Positions 24,930 to 33,078 of a DNA stretch of 64,000 bases are shown piece by piece. Origin of the DNA: 55-13 sp037190145 (GTDB lineage Bacteria; Armatimonadota; Fimbriimonadia; Fimbriimonadales; Fimbriimonadaceae). Location: assembly GCA_037190145.1 (NCBI GenBank), contig JBBCJU010000006.1:186001-250000 (forward strand). The letters are read 5' to 3'. Within the stretch, counting starts at the first letter, position 1, and every line of letters starts with the position of its first letter. The notes under the pieces were generated by a model, which saw nothing but the letters and a program-made list of their open reading frames with translations, had not been told where the DNA came from and searched no databases. A program made the position numbers and the translations under genes.

Positions 24930-27617
24930 ATGGCAAAGAAACTTGTAATTGTGGAGTCGCCGGCAAAGGCGAAGACGATCGGAAGCTACCTGGGCAATGA
25001 CTATGAGGTCCAGGCAAGTATTGGGCATATTCGTGACCTGTTGCCTAATGCAAAGGGTCTGCCTGAGGAGCATCGTAAAAAGTGGTGGGCAGACTATTCC
25101 GTAGATGTTGATAACGATTTTGAGCCCATCTATGATGTTCCGGCAGAAAAGTCGCAGCAAGTCAGTAAGTTAAAGCAAGCTCTGAAAGGCAAAGAGGAGT
25201 TGATCCTCGCAACTGACGAAGACCGCGAAGGCGAATCCATCTCTTGGCATCTGTTGCAGACTCTCAAGCCCGCAAAGTCCGTGAAGGTTTCCCGTATCGC
25301 GTTTCATGAAATCACCAAGGATGCGATTCTTGAAGCACTCCGAAATCCTCGAGCGATCGATGAAGATTTAGTGGAGGCGCAAGAAGCAAGGCGAATTCTA
25401 GACCGTCTCTACGGCTACACACTTTCCCCGGTCTTGTGGTCTCGAGTCACCAAAAACTTGAGCGCTGGGCGAGTGCAAAGCCCGGCAGTAAAGCTTATTG
25501 TTGAAAGAGAAATTCAACGTCGAGATTTCCGAAGTGCGATCTATTGGGATTTGAAGGCCAAGCTTTCCCACGAAGGAACCCAGTTTGATGCTGAGCTAAA
25601 GTCTGTTGGAGGAAAGCGAGTTGCTACTGGTGCGGACTTTGATCCTGACACTGGCAATCTGAAAGCGAAGTCTAACGACGTTCTGCTCCTAAATGCTGAA
25701 CAAGCGGGTGAGTTGGCTCAAAGACTTGAGCCTGCCAAGCCATGGCAAGTTGTCAAGTTGACAGAAACGGCAGGTCAAGAGCGGCCCTATGCGCCGTTTA
25801 TGACCACGACTCTCCAACAAGATGCCAACCGCAAATTTGGATTTGGCGCTGATCGTACGATGCGCATTGCCCAAACTTTGTATGAAGGTGTTTCTATCGC
25901 TGGAGAGCAAGTCGGTCTCATCACTTATATGAGAACGGATAGCTTGACCCTATCTACAGCGGCTCTAGAGAATCTTCGAGGACTGATTGGGAAGGACTAT
26001 CCAGATTGTCTGCCGGGCAAGGCGAATAACTACACGAGCAAGGTTAGGAATGCTCAAGAAGCTCACGAAGCGATTCGACCCACCGATGCTCGACGAAAAC
26101 CAAGCGAGATTCGATCTTTCCTTACGGATGATCAGTTTAAGATTTATGATTTGATCTGGAAGCGAACAGTTGCTAGCCAGATGAAAAATGCGGATGTTCT
26201 TCGAACCGAGGTTGAGATTGGAATTGAAGACGCAATTTTCCGGGCGAGCGGAAAGCAAATCTTGTTCGATGGCTATCGTCGTGTCTATCTCGAAGGCTTA
26301 GATGACGAGGAGGCAGAGAAGGAGTCCGGCGAGCGCAAACTGCCAAGGCTGAAGGAAGGCTTGGAAGTAAATCTGGACAAGTTGAATTCGGCGGAGCATG
26401 AGACTAAGCCGCCAGCGCGATACACCGAAGCCACACTCATCAAGGAGCTTGAGAATCGAGGCATCGGACGACCGAGTACCTACGCAAGTATTATCAGTGT
26501 GATTTTGGATCGCGGCTACGTTCGAAAGAACGGGAAGCAGCTTGTTCCAACATTCAAGGCATTTTTGACCATGGAAGTATTGGTGAAGGGATTTGGAGAG
26601 TTCATGGAGCTCGACTTCACTCGCAACATGGACGATGAACTTGACGAGATAGCCAGCGGCAAGGCAAGCGCCAAGAAGTATCTGAAAGAGTTCTTCCTCG
26701 GTTCAGGTGAACACCCTGGGCTTAAGAAAGCAGTTGATGAGCGCAAGAAAGAATTGCCCTATCCCGCCTATGAGGTGGGTAAGCATCCTGACAACGGAGC
26801 ACCCATCATCGTCCGAAACGGCAAAGATGGCGATTCCTTCTTGCAGTACGAGGAAGGGGAAACAAAGCGATACGCCAACGTTCCTGAAGACCTGGCTCCT
26901 GCTGACTTAACTGTCGAGAAAGCCCTGGAGTTATTCAGCCAGAAGGCTCCAACGGCTGAAGTTATTGGGAAACATCCTGTATCTGGACGCAACCTACTGT
27001 TGAAGCAACGTGGAAACTTCTACATTGAGGTTGAGAGGACTCCTGAAGAGATTGAAGCGAAGGAGAAACCTACTTGGGTTAGCTTGCCGCCCAATACGGA
27101 TCCACGAACGCTATCGACAGAGGATTTAGATCTGCTCTGTTCCTTGCCAAAGACAATTGGAACGAACCCTGAGACTGGCGATACTATTGAGTTTCGAATC
27201 GGTAAGTATGGTCCTTATATCCAGGGGGGCAAAGAGATTCGGAACATTGAGGATTGGCGAGTTGGAGTGAACTTAACGGTAGATCAAGCAACCGAGATAC
27301 TCAAACAACCCAAATTCCAACGCGCGGCTCGAGCGGCGGTTGCTCCTCTGCAATCATTTGGTCAAGTGGAAGGTGCTGCGGGCGAAGTCAAAGTCCTAAG
27401 TGGTCGCTTCGGGCCATATGTCACGGATGGGGAGACAAACGCTACTTTGCCGAAGGGCAAAGATCCGGCTTCAATCACGGTGGAAGAAGCTATGGAGCTG
27501 CTGATCAAGAAAAGGGAAGCAGGACCGTCTACTCGGTTTGTGAAGAAAAAGAGTTCTGCCAAGAAACCGGCAGCCACGAAAGCTCCCGCAAAGAAGAGTG
27601 CGGCTAAAAAGAAGTAG
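24930..27617 (+). CDS. topA: DNA topoisomerase I, with Lys/Ala-rich tail instead of zinc fingers
   Basis: An 895-residue type IA topoisomerase that relaxes negative supercoils. TOPRIM domain at the N-terminus (KKLVIVESPAKAKTIGSYLG ... ATDEDREGESISWHL), catalytic Tyr in GLITYMRTDSLTLS (about residue 339), and the PTDARRKPSEI and TLIKELENRGIGRPSTYASI signatures. The C-terminus has topoisomerase C-terminal repeats (HPDNGAPIIVRNGKDGDSFLQY; IGKYGPYIQGG; LSGRFGPYVTDG) with no CxxC fingers, then a basic tail of Lys/Ala/Pro repeats after residue 870. I chose the ATG at 24930 (MAKKLVIVE); a frame 27 bp longer is possible but not conserved in the family. Confidence 0.95.
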   Translation: MAKKLVIVESPAKAKTIGSYLGNDYEVQASIGHIRDLLPNAKGLPEEHRKKWWADYSVDVDNDFEPIYDVPAEKSQQVSKLKQALKGKEELILATDEDREGESISWHLLQTLKPAKSVKVSRIAFHEITKDAILEALRNPRAIDEDLVEAQEARRILDRLYGYTLSPVLWSRVTKNLSAGRVQSPAVKLIVEREIQRRDFRSAIYWDLKAKLSHEGTQFDAELKSVGGKRVATGADFDPDTGNLKAKSNDVLLLNAEQAGELAQRLEPAKPWQVVKLTETAGQERPYAPFMTTTLQQDANRKFGFGADRTMRIAQTLYEGVSIAGEQVGLITYMRTDSLTLSTAALENLRGLIGKDYPDCLPGKANNYTSKVRNAQEAHEAIRPTDARRKPSEIRSFLTDDQFKIYDLIWKRTVASQMKNADVLRTEVEIGIEDAIFRASGKQILFDGYRRVYLEGLDDEEAEKESGERKLPRLKEGLEVNLDKLNSAEHETKPPARYTEATLIKELENRGIGRPSTYASIISVILDRGYVRKNGKQLVPTFKAFLTMEVLVKGFGEFMELDFTRNMDDELDEIASGKASAKKYLKEFFLGSGEHPGLKKAVDERKKELPYPAYEVGKHPDNGAPIIVRNGKDGDSFLQYEEGETKRYANVPEDLAPADLTVEKALELFSQKAPTAEVIGKHPVSGRNLLLKQRGNFYIEVERTPEEIEAKEKPTWVSLPPNTDPRTLSTEDLDLLCSLPKTIGTNPETGDTIEFRIGKYGPYIQGGKEIRNIEDWRVGVNLTVDQATEILKQPKFQRAARAAVAPLQSFGQVEGAAGEVKVLSGRFGPYVTDGETNATLPKGKDPASITVEEAMELLIKKREAGPSTRFVKKKSSAKKPAATKAPAKKSAAKKK

Positions 27618-27673
27618 GAGACTTTGCATGGTGGATCGGGCAGTGAGTCGGTTCCACCAAGCCATACTCCATC

Positions 27674-28105
27674 GTGCTTAAAATTCTGACCATCCGTCAT
27701 GGTTCTCCTGAGTATTGGGAGACAGTACAGCTTCGGAGAAGAATTTTGAGAACCCCTCTTGGACTAGACTTTGATGCTGAGGACCTGGCAAAAGAAGTAC
27801 GCGATCTTCATATTGCGGGGTTCGAGCTTGCCCATCTAGTGGGGTGTTTGGTCCTGACTCCCCAGTCCACAGAGGCCATTAAGATGAGACAAGTTGCAGT
27901 GGATGATCAGATTCAGGGGAAGGGAATTGGTACACAACTGGTCTTGCATTCCGAACGAGTTGCGAGAGATAGGGGTTACAAGAGAATGGTGCTTCACGCA
28001 CGCACTACGGCTGTGCCCTTTTATGAACGCCTAAAATACGTTATTGAAGGCGACGAGTTTGAGGAAGTTTCTATTCCTCATCGGCAAATGGTGAAAGAGC
28101 TTTAA
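27674..28105 (+). CDS. GNAT family acetyltransferase
   Basis: A 143-residue acetyl-CoA-dependent N-acetyltransferase. The acetyl-CoA loop is clear: MRQVAVDDQIQGKGIGTQLVLHSERVARDRGYKRM (motif A with Q/R-x-x-G-x-G), followed by VLHARTTAVPFYERLKYVIEGDEFEEVSIPHRQMVK, similar to ElaA/YjcF-type members. The substrate is unknown. The first codon is a GTG at 27674; no in-frame ATG occurs before the conserved part. It converges with ppa; a hairpin lies between. Confidence 0.85.
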   Translation: MLKILTIRHGSPEYWETVQLRRRILRTPLGLDFDAEDLAKEVRDLHIAGFELAHLVGCLVLTPQSTEAIKMRQVAVDDQIQGKGIGTQLVLHSERVARDRGYKRMVLHARTTAVPFYERLKYVIEGDEFEEVSIPHRQMVKEL

Positions 28106-28108
28106 CTT

Positions 28109-28131
28109 GGCTTGGGATGGACTCCCAAGCC
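28109..28131. terminator. Hairpin between convergent GNAT and ppa genes
   Basis: GGCTTGGGA / TCCCAAGCC with a 5-base loop, 3 bp past the acetyltransferase stop and 8 bp past the ppa stop. It lacks a T-run but its location between converging genes supports a bidirectional terminator. Confidence 0.6.
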
Positions 28132-28138
28132 GGTGACT

Positions 28139-28648
28139 TCATTTATCCGTTCGGTATTTCTCAATCAATTGAAGGGCGAGTTCGTGACCGTGCCAATCCT
28201 TCACATCAACGGCCTTATCCTCAAGGTGCTTATAGACTTCGAAGAAGTGAGTGATCTCTTTTAGAGTATGTGGATTAACCTTATCCATATTGTCTCGATA
28301 GCCATATCGAGGGTCTTTGGTGGCTACGCAAAGAATCTTTTCATCCGGACCTTTGTCATCAGTCATTTCCAAGACGCCGATTGGTTTAGCTTCGATTAAA
28401 CACCCAGGAAAGGTCGGATGGCTAAGAAGAACGAGCACATCTAGCGGGTCTCCATCCAAATAGTGAGTTTGGGGAATATAGCCGTAGTCAAATGGATAAA
28501 ATAGCGGCGAATAGAGGACTCGGTCCAGTTTCATGACTCCTGTTTTGGGGTCGACTTCATACTTGTTCGTCGAGCCTCGAGGAATCTCGATAATCGTATT
28601 CACGACCTCGGGGGCGTTGTCTCCAATCGTTACATCAAGCAGTGACAT
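28139..28648 (-). CDS. ppa: Inorganic pyrophosphatase, family I
   Basis: A 169-residue soluble enzyme hydrolysing pyrophosphate to phosphate. Motifs: IPRGSTNKYEVDPKTG, FDYGYIPQT, the metal-binding YLDGDPLDVLVLL (Asp triad) and VATKDPRYGYRDNMDKVNPHTLKEITHFFEVYKHLE. Length and motif spacing are normal for bacterial family I enzymes. ATG at 28648. No operon partner: the next gene upstream is divergent. Confidence 0.96.
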   Translation of the reverse strand: MSLLDVTIGDNAPEVVNTIIEIPRGSTNKYEVDPKTGVMKLDRVLYSPLFYPFDYGYIPQTHYLDGDPLDVLVLLSHPTFPGCLIEAKPIGVLEMTDDKGPDEKILCVATKDPRYGYRDNMDKVNPHTLKEITHFFEVYKHLEDKAVDVKDWHGHELALQLIEKYRTDK

Positions 28649-28792
28649 TTACGTCGATTAAGGGTACCGCTTGTGCGTAGTTGTAAATGGGCCAACCTGA
28701 TGTCAAAGAATGACTGGTGATTTTGCCGGTTTGGGCCTATTTTTGAATCTTAGAGTTAAGAAAACTAATACAATTGCGCTTAACGTTAACTT

Positions 28793-28814
28793 GCCCAAAA
28801 CCTGTTTTTTGGGC
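28793..28814 (+). promoter_or_regulatory. Leader hairpin upstream of PEP-CTERM gene
   Basis: GCCCAAAA / TTTTGGGC, with a short CCTGTT loop, ends 18 bp before the ATG at 28833. A 10-bp perfect palindrome TTAACGTTAA lies just upstream (28780-28789). These may be a regulatory leader; there is no direct evidence for what acts on it. Confidence 0.4.
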
Positions 28815-28832
28815 CTGCAAAGGTGTAGTTTT

Positions 28833-29591
28833 ATGATTTTACGTACCCGTCTTGTATCAGCATTCGGTTTGGCGTTGGTGGGCTGCCAAGCCTTTGGCGT
28901 CACTTATTTCCAAGATGATTTTGAGTCTCAAGATTTCTCAAAATGGCCAGTTGATGTGAATCCTGGTTTTGGGATTAGCAGCACGCAAGTACACTCCGGT
29001 TCATTTAGTGCTAGCACAATTGATGCTACAGCAAAGCGTCGTGCAGCTTCTATTGGACCTATATCCGTAGAAGATACATTAACATTCTCTTTCTGGATGT
29101 ATGACACCGTAGGTGTAGGAGGCGGCGGGCGACAGTATTCTGAAATCCGCTCCTACGCAGGTGAGGCTTATGGAACTGGAGGTTTGGAACAACTTTATGC
29201 TGTAGGACTCAATAACGGCGTTACGCTGGCCGGTGAAACTCATTCTTCGAGTAAGTATCAAGGACGGGTAGCATTTGGACCGGGTACCGGTTGGTTTAAC
29301 TTGACAGATGCTCCGAACCGTTCTGTCGGCTGGCATGAGTTCAAAATTGTGCTTGAGGGCACAACGGCATCTTTCTTTGTCGATGGAGTCCTTGGGAGAA
29401 CCATTACTCGAGGAACAGTTGCAACAATTGACTCCGTAGTACTTGGTTCTGGGCTTTCTTCTGCAAATCAGCCAGCTTTCTACGATGACTTCCTAGTTTC
29501 CGCATCTGCGCCGGTTCCTGAGCCTGCTACTCTTGCAGCTCTTGGACTTGGAGCGGTTGCTCTGGTTCGTCGCCGCCGAAGCGCTAAGTAG
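28833..29591 (+). CDS. PEP-CTERM surface protein 1
   Basis: A 252-residue exported protein. Signal peptide MILRTRLVSAFGLALVGCQAFG, then a jelly-roll like domain (YFQDDFESQDFSKW ... EDTLTFSFWMYDTVG ... WHEFKIVLEGTTASFFVDG), resembling LamG/concanavalin-type carbohydrate-binding modules. The C-terminus has the sorting tag VPEPATLAALGLGAVALVRRRR: PEP box, hydrophobic helix, and Arg cluster, read by an exosortase (EpsH-type) that is not in this window. AAGGTG lies 7 bp ahead of the ATG at 28833; an upstream in-frame ATG is out of place. Such proteins are linked to exopolysaccharide and biofilm matrix. Confidence 0.88.
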   Translation: MILRTRLVSAFGLALVGCQAFGVTYFQDDFESQDFSKWPVDVNPGFGISSTQVHSGSFSASTIDATAKRRAASIGPISVEDTLTFSFWMYDTVGVGGGGRQYSEIRSYAGEAYGTGGLEQLYAVGLNNGVTLAGETHSSSKYQGRVAFGPGTGWFNLTDAPNRSVGWHEFKIVLEGTTASFFVDGVLGRTITRGTVATIDSVVLGSGLSSANQPAFYDDFLVSASAPVPEPATLAALGLGAVALVRRRRSAK

Positions 29592-29597
29592 TTCCTT

Positions 29598-29626
29598 ATG
29601 TGGTTGGCCCATCAGGCCAACCACAT
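29598..29626 (+). terminator. Terminator hairpin after PEP-CTERM gene 1
   Basis: ATGTGGTTGGCC / GGCCAACCACAT: a perfect 12-bp stem with a 5-base loop, 6 bp past the stop. The tail (TCCATTCCTT) is only weakly T-rich. Confidence 0.75.
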
Positions 29627-29672
29627 TCCATTCCTTCAAACGGGTCATTTTAGAAACGTTTTAACGCTTGGT

Positions 29673-29697
29673 GAACCCTTTTAATCCTAGAAGGTTC
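29673..29697 (+). promoter_or_regulatory. Putative ECF-type promoter upstream of the sigma factor
   Basis: GAACC at 29673, then 15 bp, then GGTTC at 29693, 53 bp before the sigma factor ATG. GAAC-type -35 elements are usual for ECF sigma factors; self-regulation would explain it, but the sequence could also simply be an inverted repeat. Confidence 0.35.
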
Positions 29698-29749
29698 AGT
29701 GGGGATGTCGAGACTCGAACAAGGTTCGGAATCGACAAAGGACTAAGAG

Positions 29750-30307
29750 ATGAGCAATCCCCCGGACCAGTTCCTGGCTGACCAGATCAAACAAGGCCAA
29801 CATGAGGCCAAAGAAAGGTTCGTTCGAACCCACTATGAATCGCTGTTGCGGTTTGCTTTGTGTCTGACGAGGAATCAGACCGACGCAGAGGATCTGACCC
29901 AGCAGGCATTGTTGCGGGCGATTCAGAAGATAGACCGATTTCGAGGGCAGTCTTCATTAAAGACTTGGCTTCATTCGATACTCTTCCATGAATTCACGAA
30001 ATGGCGAAGGTCTCTTCGTCGATGGACAACCTTACGTAAAGATCAAGTTGCGGATGGTTGCGCTTACCAGCAGCTTCAAGATGCGCAGGCAATCTTGGAC
30101 GCTCTAGAAGCTTTAGATCCTATTCATCGTGCGGCCTTTGTGCTACACGAAGTACAGGGTTTTGATGTTAGTGAAGTGGCAGAGTCGTTGGGAATCCCCG
30201 AAGGAACGGTTAAGTCTCGTTTGCACCATGCTCGAAGTCGCCTTAGAACAAAACTAGAATTAGATTCGGAGGAACCTAATGGAAAACCAGTTCTCCAAAC
30301 AAGATAA
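29750..30307 (+). CDS. ECF-type RNA polymerase sigma factor
   Basis: A 185-residue sigma-70 family member with only regions 2 and 4. Region 2: AKERFVRTHYESLLRFALCLTRNQTDAEDLTQQALLRAIQKIDRFRG and SLKTWLHSILFHEF (2.3-2.4). Region 4 carries LDPIHRAAFVLHEVQGFDVSEVAESLGIPEGTVKSRLHHARSRLR. Such factors read extracytoplasmic signals and are held inactive by an anti-sigma membrane protein. It overlaps the next gene by 29 bp, which fits the sigma/anti-sigma arrangement. Start is ATG at 29750 with AAAGGACTAAG upstream. The target regulon is unknown. Confidence 0.93.
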   Translation: MSNPPDQFLADQIKQGQHEAKERFVRTHYESLLRFALCLTRNQTDAEDLTQQALLRAIQKIDRFRGQSSLKTWLHSILFHEFTKWRRSLRRWTTLRKDQVADGCAYQQLQDAQAILDALEALDPIHRAAFVLHEVQGFDVSEVAESLGIPEGTVKSRLHHARSRLRTKLELDSEEPNGKPVLQTR

Positions 30308-31181
30308 GACAATTGAAGAGGGAGTTCAAGCCCTTCGTAGTATGTCAGTGGATACCTCAGGGATGAGCTCTGTTCTTAATCCACATCCGAAAAGATCAAT
30401 CGCGTTGCCGGTAGGCATGGCCACCGCCTTGGCATGCGCCATCGGCGTGACAATTGTGATGTCGCCTGGCAAAGCCGAAGCAAATCCTTTCCAAAAAGTT
30501 AAAGATGCGGTACTCAAACAAACAACCGTTCACCAGCGAGCTTTCGAAAAGAACAAGGATGGAGCTTGGATTTTGGAAGTTGAAACTTACCAAGATGGGA
30601 AGCAGAAGGGTGTGAAATGGGGTGAGGCCAAAGGCAGCTACCAGTATGTAATTGTTGATGGCAAGAAGATCGAGAAGAGGGGCGAAGTATTTGAGATTAC
30701 GGCTCTTCTCGCATCTTTGGATGAAGAGGCCTCCGAAGATAATCCTACCGTCTCTATACATGAGACACTTGCTCGAGATGGAATGCAGTTCTTAGGCATT
30801 CGGCGATCTCAGAAAAAGAATAACAGACTATGTGATGTCTATCGAGTGAACTTTAACGGAGAGCCGAATGATCAGCTTTACTATGTAGACCCAAAAACTG
30901 ATCTTCCATTCTTGCTAGAAACAGTGGATAAGGATGGCAAAGTCATTGATATGGTGCAGCTAGACTTCTCTGGAACTATCGTCATCTTTGATCTGGAGTC
31001 TTTCCAAGTCAAAGATGGAGGGAAGGCGAAACCCACGTTTGTAAATGGATCCAAGGATTTGTTTACAGTGGAGGTTGAGATACCCACTCAGATTGAAGGA
31101 AAAGTTTCGAATGGGAAAGCGGAGTCTTTCACAATAGAATCAGTGAAACCTAAGGCTAAATCTTCACCCGCACGCAACTAG
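30279..31181 (+). CDS. Probable anti-sigma-like membrane protein
   Basis: A 300-residue protein overlapping the sigma factor gene by 29 bp. The N-terminal cytoplasmic part (about 1-40, Gln/Asp/Ser-rich) is followed by a single TM helix (SIALPVGMATALACAIGVTIVM, about 40-62) and a long extracytoplasmic domain with many Lys-rich beta segments (AWILEVETYQDGKQKGVKWGEAKGSYQYVIVDGKKIEK ... FLETVDKDGKVIDMVQLDFSG). There is no zinc-binding HxxxCxxC motif typical of ZAS anti-sigmas. The role is inferred from the pairing and topology only. The extracytoplasmic part loosely resembles LolA-like or RseB-like beta sheets; not confirmed. Confidence 0.65.
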   Translation: MENQFSKQDKTIEEGVQALRSMSVDTSGMSSVLNPHPKRSIALPVGMATALACAIGVTIVMSPGKAEANPFQKVKDAVLKQTTVHQRAFEKNKDGAWILEVETYQDGKQKGVKWGEAKGSYQYVIVDGKKIEKRGEVFEITALLASLDEEASEDNPTVSIHETLARDGMQFLGIRRSQKKNNRLCDVYRVNFNGEPNDQLYYVDPKTDLPFLLETVDKDGKVIDMVQLDFSGTIVIFDLESFQVKDGGKAKPTFVNGSKDLFTVEVEIPTQIEGKVSNGKAESFTIESVKPKAKSSPARN

Positions 31182-31188
31182 CACCATA

Positions 31189-31231
31189 GGTTCAACCAAA
31201 GAGGTTAAGAACGAACCTCTTTGGTTGAACC
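31189..31231. terminator. Bidirectional terminator between anti-sigma-like and VOC genes
   Basis: A perfect 18-bp inverted repeat (starts GGTTCAACCAAAGAGGTT) with a 7-base loop between two convergent genes. The right arm covers the last codons of the VOC gene, so one structure serves both genes. Confidence 0.85.
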
Positions 31232-31591
31232 TGGTTGGAATATTTCAACTGGATTGCCATCAGGATCTTCAACCAATACTTGGCTTCCATCAGGCCCAAC
31301 TAATGGATCATTTCTAAAATGAGCACCAAGTTCGTGAAGGCGTATAACAATCTCATTCAAATTGCTTACCGATACAACGACCCTATTCCACCCTCCTGGT
31401 TCAGGTGTTCTACCGTCTGATATTGGTGCGGCTACGGTTGTTCCAGGGCCGCTCAACCAAAGTTCCAATCCTGCTCGGTGGATAATGGCAAACTCAGAAC
31501 CACGTCGTTCTTTCTCCCCAAAGCCAAAGGCCTCTCGATAAAATTGGATTGATTTCTCAACGTCGGTTACGAAATAGCGTGCGATAGCCAT
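31205..31591 (-). CDS. VOC (glyoxalase/bleomycin resistance) superfamily protein
   Basis: A 128-residue single-domain protein with two beta-alpha-beta-beta-beta repeats: AIARYFVTDVEKSIQFYREAFGF at the start, AIIHRAGLELWLSG, then VVSVSNLNEIVIRLHELGAHF and LVEDPDGNPVEIFQP. The final segment EDPDGNPVEIFQ is the classic VOC metal-ligand end. Activity is not predictable; many members bind small molecules or metals. It starts 8 bp after the miaB stop on the same strand, so it could be cotranscribed with miaB. Confidence 0.85.
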   Translation of the reverse strand: MAIARYFVTDVEKSIQFYREAFGFGEKERRGSEFAIIHRAGLELWLSGPGTTVAAPISDGRTPEPGGWNRVVVSVSNLNEIVIRLHELGAHFRNDPLVGPDGSQVLVEDPDGNPVEIFQPGSTKEVRS

Positions 31592-31598
31592 ACCCTAT

Positions 31599-32975
31599 CT
31601 AGACGACTTTTCCAGCTAGTCCCCACTGGTGGCCAGAGACAGCCTCTACTTTGATCACCTTGCCCTTCAATGATATATCTCCTGGGAAGTGCATCATCCG
31701 GAACTCTCGGGTGTAGCCTTGCAGGGAACTTGGGTCGCGAGGCGATATACCCTCAACCAAGACTTCAAAAGTTCTACCTACTAGTCCGGCATTGATATCA
31801 CGGGTTACTAAACTTTGAAGTTCGATTAGGCGCGCCAACCGTTCTTTCTTTAGAGGTAAAGGCAACTGTTCCATGTCCGCGGCAGGCGTTCCGGGGCGCG
31901 GAGAGTAGATGAACATATAGGCTCCGTCGAACCTAATTTCTCGAACCATATCGAGTGTGCCTTGGAACTCTTCTTCTGTTTCCCCTGGGAAACCAACGAT
32001 AATGTCCGTTGTTAGCCCAACATCAGGTATGGCTTCTCGAAGCTCTCGAACAATCTGCTTGAAGCTATCTACGGTATAGAGCCGCTTCATCCGCTTTAGC
32101 AACACATCATTGCCGCCTTGGAGGGGCATATGACAGTGCTCCATCACTTTTGGACAATCACGGATCGCCTCAATCACGTCGGCCTTAAAGTCTCTTGGGT
32201 AAGGGGAGGTGTAACGAATGCGCTCCAAATCTGGAACTTCAGCTAACTGCCACAACAGTTGGCTGAATGGCACCTTTCCTTCGGGCATATTTTTGCCGTA
32301 AGAGTTCACCGTTTGCCCAAGGAGGGTGACTTCTCGAGTTCCGTTTCGAGCGAGGTCTGCAACCTCTTCCACAATATCTGCAGTAGGACGAGAACGCTCT
32401 CGACCTCGGGTCGTAGGGACTATACAGAACGTGCAGAACTTATCACACCCGTATTGGATGGGAACAAAAGCTTTGAGCTTCGCTACTTGACGAACGTGTC
32501 GCCGAGGCATTTCCTCTACAACAGATCCCTTTCGCTCGGGAAGGTCAAGCCGTTTCTGGAATCGGCGCTTTTGTAGAGCTTCTTCAACCAATCCTGGAAT
32601 GGTCGATACTTGCCCGGTGCCGACCACGAAATCCACGTGGGGTGCTCTACGGCGAATCTCATCGGCACGCAATTGAGCCATGCATCCACACACGCCGATC
32701 ACAACTTCTGGCCGTGACTTTCGCAAAGAGGAAAGTTCTCCGAGCATCGAAAACGCCTTGTCTTCGGGTTTCTTTCGAACAGAGCAAGTGTTCAGGAGGA
32801 TCACCTGAGCTTCAAACATGCTTGGAGTTGACTCAAATCCAATTTGCTCTAGGTACAGCGCCATCTGTTCGCTATCCTCTTCATTCATCTGACAACCCCA
32901 GGTTTGGACGAAGTACGTCCCTCGGCGTGGTCTTGGCCGGTTTAGGAGTTGAAGGGGTTGAATGGTGGCAGACAT
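31599..32975 (-). CDS. miaB: tRNA-2-methylthio-N6-dimethylallyladenosine synthase MiaB
   Basis: A 458-residue radical SAM methylthiotransferase modifying A37 of tRNAs. N-terminal UPF0004 domain with the three auxiliary-cluster Cys (TWGCQMNEEDSEQ, TCSVRKKPEDKA, GVCGCMAQ). Radical SAM cluster CDKFCTFCIVPTTRGRERSR (CxxxCxxC), with ELTLLGQTVNSYG-like VTLLGQTVNSYG and TTDIIVGFPGETEEEFQ. A TRAM domain ends the protein (GRTFEVLVEGIS ... KGKVIKVEAVSGHQWGL). All family features are present; ATG at 32975. Confidence 0.95.
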   Translation of the reverse strand: MSATIQPLQLLNRPRPRRGTYFVQTWGCQMNEEDSEQMALYLEQIGFESTPSMFEAQVILLNTCSVRKKPEDKAFSMLGELSSLRKSRPEVVIGVCGCMAQLRADEIRRRAPHVDFVVGTGQVSTIPGLVEEALQKRRFQKRLDLPERKGSVVEEMPRRHVRQVAKLKAFVPIQYGCDKFCTFCIVPTTRGRERSRPTADIVEEVADLARNGTREVTLLGQTVNSYGKNMPEGKVPFSQLLWQLAEVPDLERIRYTSPYPRDFKADVIEAIRDCPKVMEHCHMPLQGGNDVLLKRMKRLYTVDSFKQIVRELREAIPDVGLTTDIIVGFPGETEEEFQGTLDMVREIRFDGAYMFIYSPRPGTPAADMEQLPLPLKKERLARLIELQSLVTRDINAGLVGRTFEVLVEGISPRDPSSLQGYTREFRMMHFPGDISLKGKVIKVEAVSGHQWGLAGKVV

Positions 32976-33033
32976 AGAGATTTCTTAAAGATTGGAACTA
33001 ATAGTGTACCGTTTGGCATTAAAGCTGTAAGCT

Positions 33034-33047
33034 CCCAGGAACCTGGG
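33034..33047. repeat. Short palindrome CCCAGG-AA-CCTGGG in the miaB/VKOR intergenic space
   Basis: Perfect 6-bp arms around AA, 32 bp before the VKOR-DsbA start. The same CCCAGG...CCTGGG arms recur in every unit of the array at 52.2-52.7 kb. Its function is unknown; it may be an operator or part of a promoter region. Confidence 0.4.
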
Positions 33048-33078
33048 GCTAGACCCTAAGGAACGGTAAAATCAACCT

